From NCBI GenBank assembly GCA_947652605.1, contig OX393580.1, forward strand, positions 15,458,159 through 15,522,158: 64,000 bases of DNA, read 5' to 3'. Positions 54,212 to 64,000 of this stretch are shown piece after piece. Both the position numbers and the translations under genes were made by a program. Position 1 is the stretch's first letter. Each line of letters opens with the position of its first letter. The notes under the pieces were generated by a model that worked only from the letters and a program-made list of their open reading frames with translations, did no database searches and was not told the origin of the DNA. The DNA comes from Elmis aenea. Lineage: Eukaryota > Arthropoda > Insecta > Coleoptera > Elmidae.

Positions 54212-55277
54212 CAGGGTGTTTCTTAAATATTGCACAAAAAAAAAATCGGGAGGTGATTCTATATCGAAAATTAACGGGGGTTTTTCATCTAACATTTTTT
54301 CCTTAGACGTCTCCTTTCAGAGATGCACCCCTCTAAAGTGGAACGGTAAAATTAGGTTTTATTTCTTAAATTTGGATAAATGTAGAAGAATGATAGTAGA
54401 TGTTTTGTACTTATCAAAAGGTTTCTCATAGTAATATTTTCAATCATCTCCCACCTTCACAGAGTGCTGAAAAGTGCGAACCCTGTTGGTTTTTTTATCG
54501 GAATTTTTGGTGAGTTAAAATTTTGCTATTTAAAAATTTGGGTTTTAAAACTTGGCTTATTTTTTTTTTAATCCTTAGTTTTTCTCATAAAACCTACAGT
54601 TTTTGAGTAAACAATTGAACAAGTAAACATGCACCATTAAAAATTCCAATACAAAACGATTCATTTTGGTGGTTACCATGGTGTGTTTATATGTTCATGT
54701 TGGAAAGAATTGACGGATGTAATTCATTTTGACGTATAAGCGGCGACAACGCACCAACGCCCGTCAATTCTACCCAATATGAACATAAACAAACCATGGT
54801 AACCACCAAAATGAATTGTTTTATATTGAAATATTTAATGGTGCATGTTCACTTATATTGTTTTTTACTCAAAAACTGTAGGTTGTACGAGAAAAACTAA
54901 AGGATAAAAAAAGATTATAAAGAAAGCAAGCTTTTAAAAAAGATTTTTTTAATTGGAAAATTTCAACCCACCAAAAAGTTCTGATTAAAAAACAGACAGG
55001 GGTCGCACTTTTCAGCCCCCTGTGAAGGTGGGAGATGATTGAAAATATTATTATGGGAAACCTTTTAATAAGCATACATTATGTACCAAATATCATTCTC
55101 CTACATTTATCCAAATTTAATAAATAAAATAAAAACCTAATTTTACCTCTCTCCTTTAGGGGGATGTAATTCCGAAAGGAGACGTCTAAGGAAAAAAATT
55201 TATATGAAAGGCCCCCCTTCATTTACGATAAGGAATCACCTCCCGATTTTTTTTTGCAATATTTAAGAAACACCCTG
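54212..55277. mobile_element. Foldback element, family B, copy B5 (complete)
   Basis: CAGGGTGTTTCTTAAATATTGC and GCAATATTTAAGAAACACCCTG with TA on both sides. Two arms of about 500 bp with the GAATTGACGG centre. The cleanest reference copy of family B together with B4. Confidence 0.88.
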
Positions 55278-56198
55278 TATACTGTAAGTTTAGACCACTC
55301 GTCCTTAACGAAATATTTTCATAATACTGGTATCTCAATTACTCTGGACGAAATCATTTTATAAAACGATTTAATATTTACGCTATAACTTTCGAAAATA
55401 TTTTGAACGGCTTTCATTAGTTCACAATCAAGGTTAGTTCCTTATTCAATTGCCATCATTGTCATATTTAACTTTTATTGCGATGTGACTATACACGTTT
55501 TCAGTACAAAGTTGCAAAGTCATTTTAATCGGAGTCGGTACAATTGTAAAGAAAATAATGCGTGAAAATGTAAAATGGGGAAAGTTTCATAACAATACCG
55601 TATATTGACGATATTTAAAAAAATTATATGGGTATTGTCGCATTTTAATTTGCGGTTGGCAGTTGTAAACTTATTTCCCTATACGTCAACGAATTAACGT
55701 CGAAAGATGTTCCGATTAATTTCTTTGAACCTGCCAAATACACCATGCCGACATCTCAGGTTCAAGGACGAAGCACTCCTTCCAAATTAAAAATGCCCCT
55801 GAGTCATTGCCACACCACAGAACATACCCAGATTGCCACTCAGTCACAATAAAATGTTTTTTTTTTTGTTTAAGCGACACACCCTCGATTAAATTTAAAT
55901 TTCTTTGCAAATACTAGAACGCCTTTTGTCTCGTCATTTGCCAGTTTTTTTTTACTTGTGGTTGCCTGCCAAAATGCGTAACTTACTAAGAAATTTAAAT
56001 AACGCGTGGGATTTCTATTGTTCGTCCCGAATTTAAAAAAAAAACAGAATTCACTTCATCATCTTCACTGACAAATTGTACCTGTAACATATATTAATAG
56101 TTCTGAAATCAAATATGCTAATGAAATTGTATTCAAAAAAATATTTAAAATCATATACTCGTACATTATTTGATTTGTGTAGTGTTGGTGACATTATA
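55278..56198. other. Intergenic, no gene seen
   Basis: About 900 bp without an exon or repeat boundary that can be supported. The minus ORF near 55716-55910 has no recognisable domain. Confidence 0.45.
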
Positions 56199-57727
56199 CA
56201 GGGTTCTCGTTTTTCGAGGGCCACTATGGGGATCTCGTAAACGGTAAGCGTTACGACTTCGGTTAAATTGGGGCAAAGTTGTATATTCAGTTGCTTAATA
56301 ATTTGATGCAAACAAAACTAAACTAGCTCTTTTATTTATTGAGATATAGGGAAAAAAGTAAAAAAGTGGATTTTTGTTTTTTGCCCGTAACTTTTTCATT
56401 TGATATCAAATTTCCTTTTTGTTAAAACATTTTCATGGCCACTTTTGGCAAAGAATCAAATTCTCCAATTATTTTTTCCGTGCGACGTTTCGTTTTTTTT
56501 TAAACCATCATTAGGTCAATTTTTCTTATGGACGCTATATCTGATTTTAACGCCAATTTGTAGATCATTTTATTCTGAATTCGACAGTGTATAACACTTG
56601 GCACTTTTTTGAAACAATTGTTGTTAAAAATGGCAAAAACAAATATTTTATTAAAAACAAATATTTTATTTAAAACAAATCCTAATCGGCATGGTAAATA
56701 ATTGTCTTTGTCTTTTTTTTCCTTAAAGGCAGGTGAGCAAACCGTATGAAATTACTATTAAAGGGATTTCATTTAAAAAATCGGTATTAATAAATATGTT
56801 GGGAATGCATTAACATTGTTCACTTATTAGCAAATATTTTTAGAATATTTTCTTCGGTTAAGTAATAAATGTCTCTAAAATGTGTATTTAATCCCTTATT
56901 TGACATACAATTATTTGTAACAAAATTTTCGTAATCAAATAATATAAGTATATAAGTGTTCATAGTTTACAAAAAACTTCCAGAAATCTGTTTACGCTTT
57001 TTGCTTATTAAAAGTCATTAACGCAGATAAAAGGCATAACTCGTTATTTTTTGTTACAAATAATTGTATGCCAAATAAGAATTAAAAACACATTTTAGAC
57101 AAATTTACTACTTAACCGAAGAAAATATTTGTTAATAAGTGAACAATGTTAATGCATTCCCAACATATTTATTAATACCTTTATTTTAATTAGTAATTTC
57201 ATGCCGTTTACTTACCTTTTTCCAAGGAAAAAGGGACAAAGACAGTTATTTACCATGCTGATTAGGATTTGTTTTACATAAAATATTTGTTTTTGCCATT
57301 TTTAACAACAATTGTTTCAAAAAAGTGCCAAGTGTTAAACACTGTCGAATTCAGAATAAAATGATCTACAAATTGGCGTTAAAATCAGATATAGTGTCCA
57401 TAAGAAAAATTGACCTAATGATGGTTTAAAAAAAAACGAAACGTCGCACGGAAAAAATAATTGGAGGATTTGATTCTTTGCCAAAAGTGGCCATGAAAAT
57501 GTTTTTACAAAAAGGAAATTTGATATCAAATGAAAAAGTTACGGGCAAAAAACAAAAATCCACTTTTTTACTTTTTTCCCTATATCTCAAAAACTAAAAG
57601 AGCTAGATAAGTTCTGTTTGCGTCAAATTATTAAGCACATGAATATACAACTTTGCCCCAATTTAACCAAAGTCGTAACGATAACCGTTTACGAGATTCC
57701 CATAGTGGCCTTCGAAAAACGAAAACA
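56199..57727. mobile_element. Foldback element, family F (nearly identical arms)
   Basis: CAGGGTTCTCGTTTTTCGAGGGCC at the left; the right end reads GGCCTTCGAAAAACGAAAAC and lacks the last few bases. GGGATCTCGTAAACGG lies inside each end. The arms are so alike that inverted copies at 56400-56594 (plus) and 57335-57529 (minus) encode the same 64-residue frame, an artefact of the inverted repeat. Confidence 0.85.
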
Positions 57728-58419
57728 AAATATTACGTTATCTACGTAATCAAAAAGCAAAACACTTCAATAGACACAAACACGTTCTAAGAATTTCCAA
57801 AATTACATATCCGTACACTACACTCCAAAGAAAATTGCGCTTAAAACTTGAACCAATTTTGGACACAATGTTAATGACCCTACTCTAAATGCTTTGGGAT
57901 GCATTTGCAAGATAATTTATGTTCTAAAACTGTTCTTATTCTAATTCTAATGGGACAGCGTAAAGACGTACATAAATAGTTATACAAATAGATTCCACTT
58001 GAATGAAATTGTTTAAATGATAAGATTATAATTCACGTCGCATCTTTGAATAGTGTAGAAGCAGGTAAAAATTAACATACTATCAACTGCTACATCAAAC
58101 TTCTCGGTGATAGTAACAGCTGTGGGCTGGTGAGTGGTGACTGTGTTTTTTTTTATTATCAGATAATACACTTCTCTGCAACCACGTTAACTAATATCTA
58201 TATCAGATAGCAAAAGGTGGCCACTGGCCAATATCAATTAAGCACATGCCTGCAACAAAACAATGTCACACATGAGTAACAAACTTTCCACAATCTGAGA
58301 ATTATAAATCGTGCAGTGCATTGAAGATGTACTTAAAGAAATTACCATATACCAAAACAATCATTTGGAATAGTGTTGACAGTGTTTGGCATTGAGTCTC
58401 CTCCCCTCCTGAAAGCATT
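57728..58419. other. Upstream region of DUF4774-like gene 4
   Basis: About 700 bp with no gene or repeat seen; presumed regulatory sequence of the gene that follows. Confidence 0.4.
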
Positions 58420-58486
58420 TATAAGAGGTCGTTGTTCCGTTGCAGAATCTATTCACTTACTGTTGTGTCTTCCACATCAAACTCCG
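58420..58486 (+). promoter_or_regulatory. TATA promoter and non-coding first exon of DUF4774-like gene 4
   Basis: TATAAGAG at 58420, a probable start near 58444, and a non-coding exon ending ACTCCG at a GTAAGT donor at 58487. The next acceptor is TTTTCAG about 20 bp before the ATG at 58806. Confidence 0.65.
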
Positions 58487-58805
58487 GTAAGTAATGCCAC
58501 TTAGCATCTACGTCTTCTACGATAGCAACTTTTTTTTTGTTGAAAAGTGAGTGTTTGAATAAAGTTTAAAATTAATAATTATGTTGACTGTGTTTTGAAG
58601 ATGACACTATTTACGAAAAAAGTTTTACACGATTTCAATTTTGGATTAAAAAATAAGTGCAACTCGCAAAACTTGCTTACTCACACATTAAGTATGATGC
58701 TAAGCGCACTTTTATATATTAACTTCTGAAGTGACAAAGTTAACGTTCGAATAACCAATTAATTTATTAAAAAAATATTTTCAGTTATTATTTGTTATAG
58801 TTAAC

Positions 58806-61800
58806 ATGATTCAGTTAGCAATAATAACTGCATTGTTAGTGGCCGTTCACGGAAGACCAGAACCTGCTTCATTACCACAAGAACAAAGTATTCTGCAAAC
58901 TGAAGAAGAGGCACAACGATTGTTACTACCAATAACTCCTTCGCAATATGGGCAAGCCATATATGAGCCACAATTCCAATATCACGGAATTCGATTTCCC
59001 AAACAAAACTATCCTGGGTAAGTCAAATTCAACTTAAATTAGTAATTATTTTTTTCACTGCTAGTTTACAGTCTATTACCACAATTTTAAAGCCAGTTTT
59101 ATAGGACACACTTCACGAAAAAATATTTTAAAATTCGTTAACAAACTATTTATTTACTCGATTAAAACTTATAATTGCACAATAAATAAATAATACATCG
59201 TCTTGTATTCAAAGGCTGAGCGAACCTCACTGTAAAACTCATTAACGAACGGTAAACATAGTCGTATGATTCACTAAAAAAAGGGTCAATAATTTTTGAT
59301 TACTGTGACTAATGAAAAATTTTCGTTGTAAAATAATAATACACGAAAACTTGTTGGTTACATATTTTTATTAGAAATAATATGTGTGAACAAAGAAATA
59401 TATCGTAGCTACGAGAAGTTTACCACCAATTTTTTTTGGGTATACCTCAAGAATTTTTTTATAAAGAAATTAGTAACTACTGCATCATTCTGTTTTAGAT
59501 ATAAGCATCGTAACATCGATCATATTTCAATTTTGTTGCGTTACATTGGCAGCAGCAACGGAATAATCTACATTTTTATACTATAAAGCGACAACTTGTC
59601 AAATATTAATAAGCATAATATTATGTATGTGGGTATATAGTAAAGGTCGGTATTGTTATATTTCGTGAGTGGCTTAAAAATACAGATGACAACGCGAACC
59701 AATCAAAACACAAGGCACTATTAGTTGGTACTGTAATAGTACCTTATAAAACGGTAACTTAGTTATTAATTAATATGCCATTAGCTTCGCTGCACAATCA
59801 TTTTAAATGTTTATATTGTTACTTGACGTAACTAACAGGCTGAGATGTTTAATAAAATAAATTATCACTCAAACAACCGCACCATTTAAATAACTCCTTG
59901 ACACAAATTCGGGACTTTTATTTAAGCCAGAAACTCAGTTACTACTTGTATTATGGAATTTTAAAAAAAAGCAACATAACAGACACGAAACGGAGCCAGT
60001 AACGAACCGTATTTTTCTATAGTTAGTTACATTTCATTCCAAAGTTTCCAATATAATATTTTTACCCAACAGTCAAATGCTTGTGTTGATTAGGACCTAA
60101 TGTTACGTAGGAGGACATGTTTATACAAAGATATTTTTTTGATGGTTACAGAACTCAACCACCTATCCTTTTCTATGCCGACAACGCTCCACCAGGTCAA
60201 CATTTTATTTTACAGCAAGGACCGCCACCGAGAAATTTTTTAATACCTCAGCCTTATCCAGGGCCAGGGGTCGTGCTTAGAGATATGCCCACAGGACCGC
60301 CCTTTGGTAGTGAATATCCTAGACCAGCCCATATTCCACCGATTGAAAAAGACGCCGAAGAAATCCCCGCTAGCATACCTAGAAACGAAACGCCTCGACC
60401 AATTGGTAAGCTAAATAATACTGATGCTAACGACAAATTACTATCTCATACCAAAAAAAAAAGGTACAGGACGTATTTTATTGGGGCAAGTTTCGTTCTA
60501 GATGCCTTTCAAATATTTTGACGTACTTTAATTTACGTAGATACAGACTACAATTTTTTGCATGTCGTTAGGTACACTTCCATTGTACCGAAGAAATTTA
60601 ACATACAATTAGAATAAGTAAACGAATTCTCAATTTGGTACGTCAAATTGCTATTACTTCTCTCTTCCTGACCGTTACAGTATAATCAATTTAAGGCACC
60701 TACGTAAACCGATATTAAATTATTTATTACATTGCACGTTATAAAATCGTTACACTTTCTAGCATACCAAGTACCAACAACGTATTATTTCCAGTAATTA
60801 GGTATATGACAAAAAAGAACTGAAGTTATTTAACGTAATTAATATGGTATATGACGGTACTATTGAAAGTAATAATTCCCTTTATTATGCGATACTAAAT
60901 GCATTCACTGTGAATGGATTAATACTGTGTTAAGACAATAAAATAAACGTGTTTATTGTAAACGTTTAATTTTTGTTTCAGGAAGAAGACCTGAAAAATT
61001 AGAGACTTTCGATGAACCCCTGGATGATAAAGACAGTGAAAACAAAAATGACAGAGCTGGCGAAGCTGACGTTCTAGCAGATGCGGATAAAAAGTTTAAT
61101 AACTTTCCAAAGAAACATTTTCCCATGCCCCCACCTTCACTTAGACCCGGTGGTCCGAGAGTGTTTTTTAATAACGGCCAATTTCCATTCAATACAAATT
61201 TTCCTCACAATTTTAATCATTATAATCCAAACATATTCGTGTATAGACAAGGCGGATTTTTCCAGCCACCTCAAGGTGTAAACTATGCAGTACCACAATA
61301 CAATCCATTGGCCGAACAAATTCCCGCTCAAAATTTAATGCTGAAAAGTGCACCGTCCGGTCAAATTTTTGATAACAAAGATTTTGCTCAAGAAAATGTG
61401 GCAAACTTACAAGAGGACTTTGCTGTTCCCGCTCAATTCAGTGCACAAAGCAACTTTGTGGGTTTTAATACACCGGAAGATTTTAAATCGAATAGCGCAT
61501 TATTTAAAAGTAGAATCCCATTCACAGTATTCGGTGAGCAGTTTTCCACACCTGCTGGAAAACTAGTAAATAACGAAGGCCAACGTAGTATCGACTTTGC
61601 ACGCACTGCATACGACAACAACATACACTTCGCAACAAATCAGTTTGGATTAACACCGAACAACGGTTTCAATGCACAATCAAATGTAGCTCCTATCAAC
61701 TACTTCGATGACGACAGTGTCATCATTGATGCTAAACAAGAAAATATGGGAGATACCCAAACTAAAGGTAACGTTTTAATGTTAAAAAAAAGAGGGTGGT

Positions 61801-63009
61801 TACTGTTAGCAGTATACAGGGTGTTGCATGACCAAACGGCCAAACTCAAGTTCTTGAGTCAATTTAAGCAAAAAAATGTATGTAAACTCTAGTCCAAAAC
61901 TCGATGGTTATCAAGTTATAGACCTTTACAGTTTATAAAAAAAACGTTAATCTCAACATAAAAAAGTATGAAATACCGCCTTTATCTTCTAAAATATTGA
62001 TTTAACAACAAAATGTTTTTTATAAAAGATGCATCGCTATCTTCTTTGCGCTTTATGGTATACTAGATTTTGTTTTGTTTTCTACAGTTTATTTGCTATG
62101 GCAACCAACCTAGTTATTTAAAATAGAACACCCTGTATATTATTACATTTTTGGATTCCTCTTTAAATGTACTTTAAAAAATGTGGAAGGTCATTTAGGC
62201 CTAAATTTAACCGTTTTCGAGTAATTAATTTTTGGTCGAAAATTTTGAGCAATGTAGCACTTTCAAAAATAGTAAATATTTAAGAAATGTGTGGTGACAA
62301 CCGAAATTTATTCGTTTGGAAGTTATGCTTCCGATAACTTTTAGGCCTATATGACCTTTCACATTTTTTAAAGTACATTTAAAGAGGAATCAAAAAATGT
62401 AATAATATACAGGGTGTTATATTTTAAATAACTAGGTTGGTTGCCATAGCAAATAAACCGTAGAAAACAAAACAAAATCGAGTATACCATAAAGCGCAAA
62501 AAAGATAGCGATGCATACTTTATTAAAAACATTTTGTAGTTAAATCAATATTTTAGAAGATAAAAGCGGTATTTCATACATTTTTTTGTTAAAATTGACC
62601 TTTTTTTATAAACTTTAAAGGTCTTTAACACGATAACCATCGAGTTTTAGACTATGGTTTAAATAACATTTTTTGCTTAAATTGGCTCAAGGAACATGCT
62701 CCTTAAGTTTGGACGTTTGGTCATGCAACACCCTGTATAATAACAACACTTGAAACAAATTTTGTGAGATTGTTTTTTATTGCAGCTATAAATTCTGCGG
62801 TAAACAAAGAGTTTAGTCCCAGTGTTGCTCAAGCCCAGCCAGCAGCCGTTGCTGTTGCCGGTACTGGTGGAGTTGCAGCAGCTTCTCCTCGAGGCACTGC
62901 GCTTGCAGGAAAACAAGGAATCGCAGTTTCTAGTCCACGAGCGTCTGCTGTTTCGGGACCAACTAAAGACAAAACAGGAGAACAAAACACGAAAGAAAAC
63001 AAACCATAA
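58806..63009 (+). CDS. Secreted DUF4774-like protein 4 (Pro/Asn/Phe-rich)
   Basis: Exons 58806-59017, 60152-60405, 60982-61767 and 62786-63009 join in phase to give 491 residues. MIQLAIITALLVAVHG-RPEP is a signal peptide. The N-terminal part is Gln/Pro-rich. Exon 2 is Pro-rich (APPGQHFILQQGPPPRNF). Exon 3 starts with an acidic stretch, then Asn/Phe/Gln-rich sequence (NTNFPHNFNHYNPN). The last exon holds the Ala/Gly repeat QPAAVAVAGTGGVAAASPRG and TALAGKQGIAVSSPR, the DUF4774-like motif shared with the three upstream genes. No cysteine-rich region. Intron 4 (1 kb) is largely foldback element D1. The full promoter-to-poly(A) structure is visible, which makes this the best reference model of the cluster. 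Function unknown; cuticle or eggshell-type matrix is inference. Confidence 0.85.
61817..62735. mobile_element. Foldback element, family D, copy D1
   Basis: CAGGGTGTTGCATGACCAAACGG and CGTTTGGTCATGCAACACCCTG flanked by TA. The arms of about 330 bp match D2. It fills most of intron 4 of DUF4774-like gene 4 and extends a spurious reading frame past the real exon end at 61767. Confidence 0.88.
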
Positions 63010-63183
63010 CTTTTAAAACAAATTAGTAAATGTGATAATATTTCAGTTATTTCCATTAAACATACTCTAGTGGTTAAGTTAAGGAATCGTCTCACTCATA
63101 TTTTCATTTTAAACTGTTCCACGCATCATTTATAATGCAATTTATTTAAATAGTTCTAATAATATACGTTTTGTAGCCTTAAT

Positions 63184-63202
63184 TGGTATTATTATTATTA
63201 TT
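63184..63202. repeat. (ATT)n microsatellite
   Basis: About five to six ATT units in the 3' UTR of DUF4774-like gene 4. Confidence 0.8.
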
Positions 63203-63251
63203 ACGACATTGTTTTGGAACTAATTTCCAGTTTTCATTATAATTGCCAAAT

Positions 63252-63257
63252 AATAAA
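63252..63257 (+). terminator. Polyadenylation signal of DUF4774-like gene 4
   Basis: AATAAA in CAAATAATAAAAGTCC, 240 bp after the stop. Confidence 0.55.
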
Positions 63258-63546
63258 AGTCCATTGATGTAGCATTTCAAAAACGCTTATAGGCGATATC
63301 TTACATAATATTCACAAATATTAGGTAGGAGCAAAATAATTTTCGTTTTTTTTTAGTCATCTTGGAAGCTAAGAAGCTATACATACAATTGATAAAAGTT
63401 TAGCAAGTCATATTTCAAATTAAAAAGCGCATCTCCTAGTTTCGTTAATGAGTCAGTTCGTTTAATTGCTTGTGGTTTTAAGTTCTTTAAATGTCCGAAA
63501 CAAATGTTGAGATTTTTGTAATGTTACGTCACTACTAAAAATTGGG

Positions 63547-64000
63547 GCGAAGCGTCGCAGATGCCGCACGAACTATACGTGATGTGGTAGGTCAGGATAC
63601 AATATCTAATCGTACTGCACAAAATTATTTGGTATATAAAATTCAAAAACAGCGATATTAGCTATCAAAAGCAACCTCGTTCTGGGCGGCCCTCCATGGT
63701 AGACCAGCGGGCCCTACTTCAAGCCGTCGAGAGATCGCCAGTCACAACTACAAAAAATTTATCGCACGAACTTGGGCCTTCGCGATGGTCAATAGGTCGC
63801 CATAACCTAACCTACATAAGCTAGGTAAATCCAAAATACGCTGTAGAGAAATACCTTATGATTTTTTACCGGAACAAGCAAAACGTCGGGTCAGTGTATG
63901 TAGAGAACTACTCAGCAACCCCCGAGACCATCGGTTCTTTCGCCGGATAGGGACCTGCGACGAATAGTGGATCTACCTTCGTAATCCCAGTAGATCAAAC
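63547..64000 (+). pseudogene. Decayed mariner transposase (cut by window end)
   Basis: Successive frames, broken by stops and frameshifts, read AARTIRDVVGQDTISNRTAQN, then GRPSMVDQRALLQAVERSP and LSHELGPSRWSIGRHL, then VCRELLSNPRDHRFFRRIGTCDE. These follow the order of mariner transposases: first helix-turn-helix, the GRP linker, second helix-turn-helix, and the region ending in the first catalytic Asp of TGDE, here apparently CDE. The stop codons (for example after KQRY and after RIGTCDE) make it non-functional. The terminal repeat was not identified. Confidence 0.75.

Noticed and set aside
61768..61892. Extension of the DUF4774-like gene 4 frame past 61767
   Set aside because: It reads through a GTAACG donor into foldback element D1; the next real exon at 62786 joins in phase.
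1..64000. CRISPR arrays, bacterial operons, prophage or viral insertions
   Set aside because: No regularly spaced direct repeats, no Shine-Dalgarno-linked gene runs, and no viral protein motifs were recognised. Gene structure is eukaryotic throughout.

Overview
This is a window of animal nuclear DNA. It is AT-rich, its genes have short exons with GT-AG introns, and it is packed with DNA transposons. The gene content (a six-cysteine odorant-binding protein, an R&R chitin-binding cuticle protein, secreted Gly/Ala/Pro repeat proteins) points to an insect. A beetle-like genome is my guess, but nothing here proves the order. Several gene models were assembled from exons by matching splice sites and reading phase; none has been checked against transcripts or a database.

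Layout. (1) 895-2509, minus: a complete five-exon AGPAT-type lysophosphatidate acyltransferase. (2) 4016-12973, plus: a six-exon odorant-binding protein resembling Obp59a, with two introns inflated by nested elements. (3) 13099-20821: mostly mobile DNA, including a hAT-type MITE filled with TATCGATA repeats and a foldback element carrying a transposase-type fragment. (4) 21231-29616, plus: a TATA promoter and a five-exon cuticle protein with two R&R domains and a long repetitive tail. (5) 30112-32810, minus: a small His/Tyr/Pro-rich secreted protein with a three-codon first exon. (6) 33.4-37.0 kb: two complete foldback elements. (7) 37116-39524, plus: an unrecognised cysteine-containing secreted protein. 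(8) 39559-63009, plus: four tandem secreted proteins ending in an alanine/glycine 'AIAGPGG' domain resembling DUF4774. (9) 63.5-64 kb: a decayed mariner transposase cut by the window edge.

Mobile DNA dominates the non-coding sequence. One set of foldback elements has termini CAGGGTG...CACCCTG flanked by TA. Several otherwise different families in this set share an internal block GGGATCTCG about 30 bp from the end, and one copy encodes a DUF4817-like fragment. A second set of hAT-like elements has 8-bp target duplications that can be read directly. There are also piggyBac-like (TTAA), PIF/Harbinger-like and mariner remnants. Many are nested two to four deep, and most of the long introns are largely transposon.

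The genes do not form an operon. The 21-63 kb stretch reads as a neighbourhood of secreted, mostly cuticle-type proteins, with the four DUF4774-like genes probably arising by tandem duplication. First exons are unresolved for the cysteine-containing gene and for the second and third DUF4774-like genes.
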